Below, piece by piece: positions 23,472-36,455 of a stretch of 44,693 nt of DNA. The stretch lies in the NCBI GenBank assembly GCA_024277255.1, contig JAJRVQ010000162.1, positions 1-44,693 of the forward strand, in the 5' to 3' direction. This DNA is from Acidobacteriota bacterium. Its GTDB lineage: Bacteria; Acidobacteriota; Thermoanaerobaculia; Multivoradales; SZUA-115. The notes beneath the pieces are model-generated. The model was not told the DNA's origin, ran no database searches, and worked only from the letters and a program-made list of their open reading frames with translations. Position 1 is the stretch's first letter. Each line of letters begins with the position of its first letter. Both the position numbers and the translations under genes were made by a program.

Positions 23472-26400
23472 ATGAAAATGTCATCCTCCTCCACAGTCGC
23501 CTCCTCGTTTGCGATTCTCCGCATCGCTCTCCTGCTCCTGTTCTGCTTCGCCGGACCGGCGGCGGGGTCGCTCTTCGCCCAGGAAAAAGCCGCCGCCTCG
23601 ATCAAGTCGGCCCGCAAGAGTGCCGCGAAACTCCAAAAAGACGGCAACTGGAAAGAGGCGTTCGCCGCCTACCAGAAATTGCTCGCCAACAAGGCCAACG
23701 GCGGCGCCCCGGCGGCGGAAGACCTGCAGAACGGCTCGGTGTGCCTGGCTAACCTCAACCAGTACAGCCTGTTCGATGGCTTTGTCGAAAAAGCCATCGC
23801 CGCCCACCCGGACGACTGGCGGATACTCGCCCGCGCCGGCCGGCTTTACTTCCATGCCCAGCACTACGGCTATGTCATCGGCGGCGAGTTCAGTCGCGGT
23901 CGCCACCGCGGCGGCGGCCAGTATGTGAGCACCTACGAGCGCGACCGCGTCCGCGCCCTCACCTTGTTCAAGCAGGCCTATGACGCCTCTCTGGACGAGC
24001 CCGAGAAGGCTGAGCGCGCCGACTTCCTGTTTGAATTCAGCTGGGCGTTGATGGGCAACCGCGGTTACCAGGAGGCTTGGCGTCTGCAGAATCTCACCAA
24101 CTTGGAAACGCTGCCCGACTGGCAGGACGGCGGCTACCACGGCGCGCGCAATGTCGGCGCGCCCGTCGCCAAGAGCGGCGTGCCGGTGCGTTACGCCATT
24201 CCCAAGAGCTGGGACGACGCCAAGAACGACGGTGAGCGCTGGCGTTTCCTGCTCACCGAGGCGGCGGAAATCGCGCCCTCCCGGGCCATGGAGGCGCTGT
24301 CTCACTGGGCGAATTTTTTGCGCGCCCAATTCGGTGTGCAGACCATGCAGCAGGGCGGCTACGGCAGTTTCTTCGGCGGTCGCGGCCGCGGCCCGATGCG
24401 GGATGACGGTGACGACACCAAAGAAGATGAGAGCAGCACCTTCGAATTGCACACGCTGAAGGAAAGCGAGACCATCGCCCGTCTCGCCACCGGGGTGAAA
24501 CGTCTTGTCCTGCCCGACGAATACAACCACATCCATGTCCTCAAACAGATTGCCGACGGAGACAACAAGGTCCAAGCCGAGGCCGCTACCAAAGTCCTGG
24601 CCGAGAGCTTCGAGAATCGGCGCCAGTATCCCCGCGCCGCGGAATTCTGGCAGCAGAGCATCGAGCGCTACGGCCCCGGCAATGACAAATGGAAAACCAA
24701 GCGCCTGGCGCAGATCCTCGACAACTGGGGGCGCTTCGACGGTACCAAGCCCGGCGCCGCCGGCGACAAGGCCACCCTCGGTTTTGTGTTTCGCAACGGC
24801 AACAAGGTCGAGTTCGAGGCCTTCGCCATCGACGTTCCGGCCCTGCTCGCCGACCTGAAAAAACACCTCAAGAGCAACCCGAGCCAACTCGACCACAACC
24901 GCCTCAATCTCGGCGACATCGGCCACAGCCTGGTCAACCAGAACTACAAGAAATACGTCGGCAAACGAGTCGCCGACTGGGAGCTGACCCTGAAGCCGCG
25001 CAAAATGCACTGGGATCGCCGCATCGACATCGTCACTCCGCTCAAGGACGCCGGCGCCTACCTGTTGCGCGCCAAAATGAAGAACGGCAACACCTCGAAT
25101 GTCGTCGTCTGGATCAGCGACACCGCCATCGTCAAGAAACCGCTCAACGGCAAGACGTTCATCTTCCTCGCCGACGCCGCCAGCGGCGCTCCCGTTGTCA
25201 AGGCTAACGTCGAGTTCTTCGGTTACCGCGCCGAGCACCTCAACAAGAAGAAGCTGCTGCAGCCCAGCCGCCGCTACAACGTCATCACCAAACAGTTCGC
25301 CGAGTTCAGTGACAAGGACGGCCAACTGATCCTGGGTGAGGACCGCTTGACCCGCGAAATGCAGTGGCTGATCACCGCCACCACGGAGGACGGCCGCTTC
25401 GCCTACCACGGCTTCACCGGTGTCTGGCATGGCCAGCGTCACGACGCCGAATACAAGGCGACCAAGGCCATCTTCATCACCGACCGCCCGGTGTATCGGC
25501 CCGGGCAGGATGTCGAGTTCAAAGCCTGGGTGCGCCACTCCCAGTATGACCAGGACGACACCAGCCAGTTCGCCGGCAAGAAGTTCACCGTCGAGATCAA
25601 TGATCCCAAGGGCGAGAAAGTCCATCAGGCAAAGTTCACCGCCGACGAATTCGGCGGCCTCTCCGGCACCTACACGCTGCCCGAGGGTGCGACCCTGGGC
25701 GTTTACTCCCTGCGGATCATCAACCAGAATGGTCTCCAGCAGGGCGGCAACACCTTCCGCGTCGAGGAATACAAGAAACCGGAATTCCTCGTCACCATCG
25801 AGGCCCCGGAGGAACCCGTCATGCTCGGCGAGAAAGTGCCCGCCAAGATCATCGCCAAATACCTGTTCGGCGCTCCGGTGCAGGAGGCCACGGTGAAATA
25901 CAAGGTGCTGCGCAGCCAGCACGATGACCGCTGGTTCGCCCCCATGCCCTGGGACTGGTTCTACGGCCCGGGCTACTGGTGGTTCGCCTACGACTACTCC
26001 TGGTATCCGGGCTGGGGCAACTGGGGCTGCAAAGCGCCGCTGCAGTGGTGGTGGCCGCGCAATCAAATGCCGCCCGAGGTGGTGCTCGAAAATGAAGTCG
26101 AGATCGGCCCCGACGGCACCGTGGAGATCGAGATCGACACCGCCCTGGCCAAGGCCATGCACGGCGACATCGACCACAAATACACCATCACCGCCGAGGT
26201 GCGCGACGCCTCGCGGCGCACCATCGTCGGCACTGGCGAAGTGCTGGTGGCGCGCAAACCGTTCAAGGTCAATGTGTGGCTCGACCGCGGCTACTACCGC
26301 GTCGGCGATGTCATCGGCGCCCATGCCGCCGCGCGCACCCTCGACAACAAGCCAGTCGCCGGCGAAGGCACGCTGACTCTCTACTCGATCAGCTACGACG

Positions 26401-29400
26401 ACGACGGCAAGCCGACCGAGAAGGAAGTCTCCAGTTGGGAAGTCGATCCCGACGCCGAAGGCGCCATGGCTCACCAGCTCAAGGCATCGGCCAAAGGCCA
26501 GTACCGGATCAGCTATCAGCTCAAAGACAAAGCCGGCCACCAGATCGAGGGCGGCTACGTGTTCGTGGTGCGTGGCGAGGGCTTCGATGGTAAAGAATTC
26601 CACTTCAACGACATCGAGATCATCACCGACAAGCGTGATTACGCGCCTGGCGACAAGGTCAAGCTGATGGTCAACACCGACCGCACCGGCGGCACCGTGG
26701 CCCTGTTCCTGCGACCGGCCAACGGCGTTTACCTGCCGCCGAAGATCATCCGTCTCGACGGCAAGAGCACCGTCGCCGAGGTCGTGGTGACGAAGAAGGA
26801 CATGCCCAACTTTTTCATCGAAGCCTTCACCATCAGCGGCGGCCAGTTGTTCGAGGAAACCCGCGAGGTCATCGTGCCGCCAGAGAAACGCGTGCTCAAC
26901 GTTGAGGTGTTGCCCTCCGCCGAGCGCTACGAGCCGGGCGCGCCCGCCAAGGTGAAAGTGAAACTCACCGACTTCGCGGGCGAACCCTTCGTCGGCAGCA
27001 CCGTCATCACCGTTTACGACAAGGCCCTGGAATACATCTCCGGTGGCAGCAACGTGCCCGAGATCCGCGACTTCTTCTGGAAATGGCGGCGCCACCACCG
27101 CCGCAACACCGAGTTCAACCTCAACCGCTGGTATGGCAATATCATCCGCAAGGACACCCTCGGCATGGGGTTCATCGGTGTGTTCGGCGCCTCGCTGGCC
27201 GATGACGCCGACGCATTCTCCTATGGCGACGACAAGAACGGACGAAGGAATAGAAAGTCCGAAATGCTGGCGAAATCCAAGAGCGCGAGCAGAGCCATGT
27301 CAGCGCCCGCCGCGCCCGGCATGGCGATGGCCGACGCGGCCGCTGGTTTCGGCGGTGGTGGAGGCATGGTGGAAGAGCAAAAAGATGGCGGCGGCGGCGC
27401 CGAAGCCGGAGCCCCCGAGGTCCAGCCCGTGGTGCGCACCAACTTCGCCGACCTCGCCTTCTGGAAGGCGACGCTGAACACTGGCGACGACGGCATCGCC
27501 GAGATCGAGCTGGACATGCCCGAGAACCTCACCACCTGGAAGATCAAGACTTGGGGCATGGGCCACGGCACCAGAGTCGGCCAGGGCGAGGCCGAGGTCA
27601 TCACCAGCAAGGACCTCCTCATCCGCCTGCAGGCGCCGCGGTTCTTCGTCGAGAAGGATGAAGTGGTGCTCAGCGCCAACGTCCACAACTACCTCGACAC
27701 CGACAAGAGCGTGCGCGTGGTGCTCGAACTTGGCGGCGACACCCTCGCCGCGATGGACGGCTCGCCGCTCAGCCAGACGGTGACCATCGAGGCCGGCGGG
27801 GAAAAGCGCGTCGACTGGCGCGTCGCCGCCATCGCCGAGGGCGAGGCCACCGTCACCATGAAGGCCATCACCGACGAGGAATCCGACGCCATGCAGATGA
27901 GCTACCCGGTGCTGGTCCACGGCATGTTGAAGACCGACTCGTTCAGCGGCGCCATCCGGCCCAAGGGCGACACCGCCTCGCTCAAGTTCGAGGTCCCCGC
28001 CGAGCGCCGCCCGGAGCAGACCCGCCTCGAGGTGCGCTACTCGCCCAGCCTGGCCATCGCCATGGTCGACGCGCTGCCCTACCTCAGCAGCTTCCCCTAC
28101 GAGAGCACCGACCAGACGCTGAACCGCTTCCTGCCCACCGTCATCACCCAGAAGGTGCTGCTCGGCATGGGGCTCGATCTTGAGGACATCAAGAAAAAGC
28201 GCACCAACCTCAACGCCCAGGAAATCGGCAAAGACAAAAAGCGCGCCCGACAGTGGCAACGCGACGGCGTCAACCCAGTGTTCGACAACGCGCAAGTGGA
28301 CAAGCTGGTCAAGGACGGCGTCGAAGCCCTCACCGCCATGCAGAACAGCAACGGCGGCTGGAGCTGGTTCTACGGTCGCGGCGTCCATTCCGAGGCCCAC
28401 AGCACCGCCGTGGTGGTGCACGGCCTGCTACTCGCCAGCCAGAACGGTGTCGCCATCGTTCCCGGCGTGCTGGAGAAAGGCGTCGACTGGCTGCGCAAAT
28501 ACCAGGCCGAGCAGGTTGTGCGCATCCGTAACTGGCCGAAAAATAAAAAGCCGCGCAAGCAGCACGCCGACAACCTCGACTCGCTGGTGTTCATGGTGCT
28601 GTGCGACGTCGATCAGGTCGACGCCGCCATGCGCGACTTCCTCTATCGCGACCGCAACCAGCTCTCGGTTTACGCCAAGGCCACGCTCGGCCTCGCCATG
28701 CACAGCATCGGCAAGATCGAGCAGCGCGACATGCTGATCCGCAACATCGAGCAGTTCCTCGTCACCGACAAAGAGAACCAGAGCGCCTATCTGGAACTCG
28801 GCAACGAGGGCTACTGGTGGCACTGGTACGGCAGCGAGTTCGAGGCCCAGGCCTACTACCTGAAGCTGCTCGCCGTCGCCAAGCCGAAGTCGCCGCAGGC
28901 CAGCGGCCTGGTCAAATACCTGATCAACAACCGCAAGCACGCCACCTACTGGAACAGCACCCGTGACACGGCGGTGTGCATCGAGGCTATCGCCGACTAC
29001 ATCCGCGCCAGCGGCGAGGCCGAGCCCGACATGACCGTCGAGGTGCTGCTCGACGGCAGAAAGATCCGCGAGGTCACCATCAACAAGGACAACCTGTTCA
29101 GTTTCAAGAACAAGGTCGTCCTCACCGGCGACGCCATCGGCACCGGCGAGCACACCCTCGAGTTCCGCAAGCAGGGCAAGGGACCGCTCTACTTCAACGC
29201 CTACCTGACCAACTTCACCCTGGAGGACCACATCACCAAGGCCGGTCTCGAGATCAAGGTCGAGCGCCAGTATTACAAACTGGTGCCCGAGGAGAAGAGC
29301 ATCAAAAACGTCGGTGATCGCGGTCAGTCCGTGGATCAGAAGGTCGAGAAGTTCAAGCGCGTGGCGCTGGCCGACGGCGACACCCTGAAGAGCGGCGACC

Positions 29401-29720
29401 TGGTCGAGATCGAGCTGGTGATCGACAGCAAGAATGACTACGAATACCTGATGTTCGCCGATAGGAAGGCCGCCGGCTTCGAGCCCGTCGATGTGCAGAG
29501 CGGTTACGGCGACAACGCCATGGGCGCCTACATGGAGTTGCGCGACCGGCAGGTCAGCTTCTTCGTGCGCCGCCTGGCCCGCGGCAAACACAGCCTCGCC
29601 TACCGCATGCGCGCTGAGACTCCCGGCAAATTTAGCGCCCTGCCCACCACCGCCGAAGCCATGTATGCCCCCGAGCTGAAAGCCAACTCGGACGAGATCA
29701 AGATCAGCATTGTTGACTGA
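23472..29720 (+). CDS. Bacterial alpha-2-macroglobulin-family protein, thioester residue lost
   Basis: The ATG at 23472 (with a second ATG two codons on) gives 2082 residues and a signal peptide (ILRIALLLLFCFAGPAAGSLFA). An N-terminal TPR-like helical part (GNWKEAFAAYQKLL...) is followed by macroglobulin domains including MG2, with DRPVYRPGQDVEFKAWVR at about 671-688. Residues 819-866 are an unusual Trp/Tyr cluster. A Gly/Ala/Met-rich linker (about 1277-1320) precedes the A2M domain (FADLAFWKATLNTGDDGIAEIELDMPENLTTWKI). The thioester domain has YESTDQ where the family has CxEQ (Ser1545, Asp1547), so no thioester can form. The toroid (GGWSWFYGRGVHSEAHSTAVVVHGLLL) and the C-terminal GFEPVDVQSGYG region remain. 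These are periplasmic/surface protease-trapping or structural proteins. Upstream is a phosphate-type control site. Confidence 0.92.
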   Translation: MKMSSSSTVASSFAILRIALLLLFCFAGPAAGSLFAQEKAAASIKSARKSAAKLQKDGNWKEAFAAYQKLLANKANGGAPAAEDLQNGSVCLANLNQYSLFDGFVEKAIAAHPDDWRILARAGRLYFHAQHYGYVIGGEFSRGRHRGGGQYVSTYERDRVRALTLFKQAYDASLDEPEKAERADFLFEFSWALMGNRGYQEAWRLQNLTNLETLPDWQDGGYHGARNVGAPVAKSGVPVRYAIPKSWDDAKNDGERWRFLLTEAAEIAPSRAMEALSHWANFLRAQFGVQTMQQGGYGSFFGGRGRGPMRDDGDDTKEDESSTFELHTLKESETIARLATGVKRLVLPDEYNHIHVLKQIADGDNKVQAEAATKVLAESFENRRQYPRAAEFWQQSIERYGPGNDKWKTKRLAQILDNWGRFDGTKPGAAGDKATLGFVFRNGNKVEFEAFAIDVPALLADLKKHLKSNPSQLDHNRLNLGDIGHSLVNQNYKKYVGKRVADWELTLKPRKMHWDRRIDIVTPLKDAGAYLLRAKMKNGNTSNVVVWISDTAIVKKPLNGKTFIFLADAASGAPVVKANVEFFGYRAEHLNKKKLLQPSRRYNVITKQFAEFSDKDGQLILGEDRLTREMQWLITATTEDGRFAYHGFTGVWHGQRHDAEYKATKAIFITDRPVYRPGQDVEFKAWVRHSQYDQDDTSQFAGKKFTVEINDPKGEKVHQAKFTADEFGGLSGTYTLPEGATLGVYSLRIINQNGLQQGGNTFRVEEYKKPEFLVTIEAPEEPVMLGEKVPAKIIAKYLFGAPVQEATVKYKVLRSQHDDRWFAPMPWDWFYGPGYWWFAYDYSWYPGWGNWGCKAPLQWWWPRNQMPPEVVLENEVEIGPDGTVEIEIDTALAKAMHGDIDHKYTITAEVRDASRRTIVGTGEVLVARKPFKVNVWLDRGYYRVGDVIGAHAAARTLDNKPVAGEGTLTLYSISYDDDGKPTEKEVSSWEVDPDAEGAMAHQLKASAKGQYRISYQLKDKAGHQIEGGYVFVVRGEGFDGKEFHFNDIEIITDKRDYAPGDKVKLMVNTDRTGGTVALFLRPANGVYLPPKIIRLDGKSTVAEVVVTKKDMPNFFIEAFTISGGQLFEETREVIVPPEKRVLNVEVLPSAERYEPGAPAKVKVKLTDFAGEPFVGSTVITVYDKALEYISGGSNVPEIRDFFWKWRRHHRRNTEFNLNRWYGNIIRKDTLGMGFIGVFGASLADDADAFSYGDDKNGRRNRKSEMLAKSKSASRAMSAPAAPGMAMADAAAGFGGGGGMVEEQKDGGGGAEAGAPEVQPVVRTNFADLAFWKATLNTGDDGIAEIELDMPENLTTWKIKTWGMGHGTRVGQGEAEVITSKDLLIRLQAPRFFVEKDEVVLSANVHNYLDTDKSVRVVLELGGDTLAAMDGSPLSQTVTIEAGGEKRVDWRVAAIAEGEATVTMKAITDEESDAMQMSYPVLVHGMLKTDSFSGAIRPKGDTASLKFEVPAERRPEQTRLEVRYSPSLAIAMVDALPYLSSFPYESTDQTLNRFLPTVITQKVLLGMGLDLEDIKKKRTNLNAQEIGKDKKRARQWQRDGVNPVFDNAQVDKLVKDGVEALTAMQNSNGGWSWFYGRGVHSEAHSTAVVVHGLLLASQNGVAIVPGVLEKGVDWLRKYQAEQVVRIRNWPKNKKPRKQHADNLDSLVFMVLCDVDQVDAAMRDFLYRDRNQLSVYAKATLGLAMHSIGKIEQRDMLIRNIEQFLVTDKENQSAYLELGNEGYWWHWYGSEFEAQAYYLKLLAVAKPKSPQASGLVKYLINNRKHATYWNSTRDTAVCIEAIADYIRASGEAEPDMTVEVLLDGRKIREVTINKDNLFSFKNKVVLTGDAIGTGEHTLEFRKQGKGPLYFNAYLTNFTLEDHITKAGLEIKVERQYYKLVPEEKSIKNVGDRGQSVDQKVEKFKRVALADGDTLKSGDLVEIELVIDSKNDYEYLMFADRKAAGFEPVDVQSGYGDNAMGAYMELRDRQVSFFVRRLARGKHSLAYRMRAETPGKFSALPTTAEAMYAPELKANSDEIKISIVD

Positions 29721-29745
29721 TCTGCCGGCCGGAAAAAGGGTGACC

Positions 29746-29772
29746 GCGAATCTCGCGAATCGAGCGAATCAG
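29746..29772. repeat. 9-bp tandem repeat GCGAATCNN
   Basis: GCGAATCTC, GCGAATCGA and GCGAATCAG lie in tandem (29746-29772) in the convergent gap between the alpha-2-macroglobulin and oxoprolinase genes. The period matches the 9-bp phase of the ACAGGATT repeat at the other end of the window, and both sit directly after gene ends. Confidence 0.6.
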
Positions 29773-29800
29773 ACAGCAACAAGATTCGTCGGATTTGCGG

Positions 29801-33583
<3,783 letters not shown>

Positions 33584-33606
33584 GGGCGATAGCGGGGCAG
33601 ATTTTC

Positions 33607-33667
33607 AAGGAGCGGCGGTTTGCAACCGCCGGAATGGCCCATGGGCGCTTGCAAAGCGCCCCTCCTT
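33607..33667. repeat. 61-bp two-hairpin (REP/BIME-like) element
   Basis: Outer arms AAGGAG (33607-33612) and CTCCTT (33662-33667) enclose two perfect 8-bp hairpins: CGGCGGTT-TGC-AACCGCCG (33613-33631) and GGGCGCTT-GCA-AAGCGCCC (33643-33661). The palindrome GCCCATGGGC (33637-33646) links them. The result folds as a three-way junction in either strand. It sits in the transcribed gap between nadD and the oxoprolinase gene, where it could attenuate or stabilise mRNA. The shape is typical of REP-like dispersed elements. Confidence 0.7.
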
Positions 33668-33684
33668 GGGGGCGAGCCGTGTTT

Positions 33685-34260
33685 CTATTTTATGCCGTAG
33701 AGGCCATGCTCTTCACCGTAGCGCCTCACGGAATTCGGCAGCCACGACGGTTCGCCGTGTCCTTCGCGAATGGCAGTGGAGGAGGCGGGGTGTTCGAATT
33801 CGAGGAAGTCGGCGCGCCACCCGGGGCGGGGGTGAGCCTTGCCGCCGCGCCGGGTGACGACGAGGAAACGCAGCCAGGCGCGCAGCTTCTCCGGCTCGGC
33901 CCAGCACTCGATTCTCTGCCACTGATCGGCCCCGAGAATCCAACACAGTTCGGCACCGGGAAAGGCGTCGCGAAAATGCGCGGCGCTGCGCCACGACCAG
34001 GAGGGCGGGTCGCGGTCAATTTCAAAGCGCGACACCTCGGCCCAATCGGCCCAGTCGTTTTCGGCAAGGGCGAGTCGCAGCATTTCGCAGCGTTGTTCTC
34101 CGGCGGCAACGGGGGTGTCGGACTTGAAAGGCGAGCGGGCGCAGGGGATGAAGACCACGCGGTCGAGCCCGACCGTGCGCCGCGCCAGCGCCACCAGATC
34201 GAGATGCCCCCGGTGAACGGGATCGAAGGTGCCACCGAAGAGGGCGATTGTCTCGCTCAT
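33685..34260 (-). CDS. nadD: Nicotinate-nucleotide adenylyltransferase
   Basis: NadD converts NaMN and ATP to nicotinate adenine dinucleotide in NAD synthesis. The protein is 191 residues, the family's normal length, starting with the nucleotidyltransferase signature GGTFDPVHRGH (9-19). Further matches are VVFIPCARSPFK, LCWILGADQWQRIECW and the C-terminal SSTAIREG. It starts 12 bases after the stop of the CysJ-like gene, so the two probably form one unit. Confidence 0.95.
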   Translation of the reverse strand: MSETIALFGGTFDPVHRGHLDLVALARRTVGLDRVVFIPCARSPFKSDTPVAAGEQRCEMLRLALAENDWADWAEVSRFEIDRDPPSWSWRSAAHFRDAFPGAELCWILGADQWQRIECWAEPEKLRAWLRFLVVTRRGGKAHPRPGWRADFLEFEHPASSTAIREGHGEPSWLPNSVRRYGEEHGLYGIK

Positions 34261-34272
34261 GGCATGCGCCGG

Positions 34273-35448
34273 TCAGTACACATCGCGGCGATAGCGCTTG
34301 TCCTTGAGCATCTGCTCGATGTAGGCGGCGGCTTCTTCGGCGGATTTCCCGCCATGCTCGGCAATGACGCCGAGGAGGGCCTTGTCGACATCGGGCGCCA
34401 TGCGCTCGGCATCGCCGCAGAGGTAGAGGATGGCGCCTTGCCCGATCCACTGCCAGAGATCGGCGCCGTGCTCGGTGACCTTGTGCTGCACGTAGACCTT
34501 GTCGGCTTGATCGCGGGACCAGGCGGTGGTGACGCGGTCGAGTGTGCCGTCGGCGAGGTAGGCTTCCCATTCTTCCTGATAAAAGTAGCAGGTGTCCTCG
34601 TGAATCTCGCCAAAGAACAACCAGGCTTTGCCCTTGGCTTCGGTGGCCTGGCGATGCTGGAGGAAGGCGCGGAACGGGGCGATGCCGGTGCCGGGGCCGA
34701 TCATGATGACGGGCACTTCTTGGTCGGGATCGGGCAGGCGGAAGCCCTTGCCGGGAGTGACGAAGCAGGGGATGGGGGTGTCCTCATCGAGCCGCCGGCT
34801 GAGCCAGCCGGAGCACACGCCCTGGCGGCGGCGGCCCTGGCTTTCATACTCGACCAGAGCCACGGTGAGGTGGCATTGATTCGGCTTGGCGGCGAGACTG
34901 GAGGCGATGGAGTAGAGCCGCACGTTGAGCTTTTTGAGAATGCCGACAAACTCCCGCGGCTCCCATTTCACGTCGGGAAAACGCAGCAGAAAGTCGATAA
35001 TCTCGCGGCCCCACAGGTGATCGGAGAGCGCGGCCTTGGACTCGGGCAGCAGCAGTTGGGCGATGTCCGCGGCATCGTCGCCGACCTTCTCGACCAGTTT
35101 GTTGAGAAACTTTTTGTCGACTGCGGTGATGGCGCAGTTCTCGGTGAGCGCCTGTCGCAGCGGCATGTCCTCCTTGTTGGGCGCCGTCACCGTTTCGTCG
35201 CCGGAAAAGCCGAGGGCGTCGAGCACGTCCGTGACCAACTCGGGATCGTTGTGGGCAAACACCGCCAGCGAGTCTCCGGGCAGGAAGGTGAGTCCCGAAT
35301 CCTGAAGGTCGATCTCCAGGTGCCAGGTTTCCTTTTCGTCGCAACCTTCGGTGAGAAGTTTGCGCCGGGCGAGGCGGGCGATGAGAGGGTTCCTGCGGTT
35401 GAAAACCGGGGCGGTGGTGGCGGCGGGAGGGGCGGCGTTGCTGGTCAT
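34273..35448 (-). CDS. CysJ-like NADPH-dependent FAD reductase without flavodoxin domain
   Basis: The ATG at 35448 (MTSNAAPPAATTAPVF) gives 391 residues; a much longer open frame upstream lacks coding character. It has the FNR-like module of sulfite reductase flavoprotein/cytochrome P450 reductase: FAD_binding_1 (FLPGDSLAVFAHNDPELV, RLYSIASS 177-184, GVCSGWLSRRL 210-220) and the NADPH-binding part (VPVIMIGPGTGIAPFRAFLQHR, LFFGEIHEDTCYFYQEEW, ILYLCGDAERMAPDV). The C-terminal Tyr is conserved (YRRDVY). The N-terminal FMN/flavodoxin domain of CysJ is absent. Electrons would pass from NADPH through FAD to an unknown acceptor, perhaps a flavodoxin encoded elsewhere. Sulfite reductase hemoprotein is not in the window. 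Confidence 0.9.
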   Translation of the reverse strand: MTSNAAPPAATTAPVFNRRNPLIARLARRKLLTEGCDEKETWHLEIDLQDSGLTFLPGDSLAVFAHNDPELVTDVLDALGFSGDETVTAPNKEDMPLRQALTENCAITAVDKKFLNKLVEKVGDDAADIAQLLLPESKAALSDHLWGREIIDFLLRFPDVKWEPREFVGILKKLNVRLYSIASSLAAKPNQCHLTVALVEYESQGRRRQGVCSGWLSRRLDEDTPIPCFVTPGKGFRLPDPDQEVPVIMIGPGTGIAPFRAFLQHRQATEAKGKAWLFFGEIHEDTCYFYQEEWEAYLADGTLDRVTTAWSRDQADKVYVQHKVTEHGADLWQWIGQGAILYLCGDAERMAPDVDKALLGVIAEHGGKSAEEAAAYIEQMLKDKRYRRDVY

Positions 35449-35574
35449 GGAATGCTTGGAATGTGCCAAGATACGGGAGCGTGAAGAGGGCGCAAGCACA
35501 GTTGCCGAGAACCGCGCCCGACAATCGAACGACAAGGATTGACGAACACCGGGAAATGCTGCGAGGGTTCGGCC

Positions 35575-36417
35575 ATGTTTGTCCGCGTGATGTCGTTCGC
35601 CATCGTCCTGTTCTGGGCGGGCACGACCGCATGGCTGGCGCGTTCGGTCTGGTTCGAGAGCGATGCGCGATTTGAGCCTGTTGATCCGGAACAGGCTCTC
35701 GGGGCTTTCTTCCGCTGGAACGAAACATCCAATCTCGCCATTCTGGAGAACGATGTGCGCATCGGGCAGATGGTCGTCAGCGGTTACGAGGGAGTCGATC
35801 CCCGGTCCGGCCTGTTCACGCGCGGTCTCTCGACCCAGGGCACGCTCGATGGGACCGAGGGCGGACAACCCGGTGACAGCGGGCTGACGGGCGCGGCCTG
35901 GCGGATGACGGCGGATTTCGACTCGGACACAGAAATGGAGGCGCTCGAACTGGTGCTGCGCCTGCCCAGGCAGGCATTGAACCTGCGCATTGAACTGGCG
36001 GGTGATCCACCCGAAACCGCCGCCCGGTTGACGGTTGGAGGGTTGACCGTTTTTGAGACCGGCACCCTGTCTGTCGACGCCATCGATGGCGGACCTTCGA
36101 GACGGAAATCCAACCGCGGTGGGACCGCGGAGCCGGCGCTCCCGCTGGAGGAATCTCCGGGCTGGATGCCGGGCGGGGCTCTGCTGGGCAACGCCGACGC
36201 CTGGCGGCCGCGCATCGAGGCGGGCCGCGGCTTCATGGAAATCGCGGGCAGCCCGCAACCGGTGTATCTGGTGAAGATTTATTTCGGCGAGGGCAACAGC
36301 GGCAATCCGGTGAAACTCTACCTGTCCGAGGCCGGCGAGCCGTGGAAGATCGACACAGGCTGGGGATTCGAAGCCGTCGCCGAGGTGCTCATTCCGGTTG
36401 AAGCCCTGACTCGCTGA
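35575..36417 (+). CDS. Membrane-anchored protein of unknown function
   Basis: The ATG at 35575 (MFVRVMSFAIVLFWAGTTAWLA) gives 280 residues; a TTG at 35539 is less likely. One N-terminal hydrophobic segment (signal anchor or uncleaved signal) is followed by an extracytoplasmic region with a beta-strand pattern (MEALELVLRLPRQALNLRIELAGD, LTVGGLTVFETGTLSV). It closes with VYLVKIYFGEGNSGNPVKLYLSEAGEPWKIDTGWGFEAV. No known domain was recognised. It lies 38 bases upstream of the ABC ATPase and is divergent from the CysJ-like gene, so it may be part of the same unit as the ATPase. It is not a permease, since it has only one membrane segment. Confidence 0.78.
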   Translation: MFVRVMSFAIVLFWAGTTAWLARSVWFESDARFEPVDPEQALGAFFRWNETSNLAILENDVRIGQMVVSGYEGVDPRSGLFTRGLSTQGTLDGTEGGQPGDSGLTGAAWRMTADFDSDTEMEALELVLRLPRQALNLRIELAGDPPETAARLTVGGLTVFETGTLSVDAIDGGPSRRKSNRGGTAEPALPLEESPGWMPGGALLGNADAWRPRIEAGRGFMEIAGSPQPVYLVKIYFGEGNSGNPVKLYLSEAGEPWKIDTGWGFEAVAEVLIPVEALTR

Positions 36418-36455
36418 CGCGGCAAGCCGCCAGCCATCCTTGCGTCCCTTTATCC

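Noticed and set aside
23481..27098. 1205-residue minus-strand frame opposite the macroglobulin gene
   Set aside because: It is a very long antisense frame created by codon bias (C/G-ending codons) in the real gene; the sense strand carries the recognisable domains and a signal peptide.
34273..36258. 661-residue reading of the CysJ-like gene
   Set aside because: The extra N-terminal 270 residues have no flavodoxin motif, overlap the opposite-strand gene at 35575, and precede a proper ATG at 35448. The missing domain is not hidden there.
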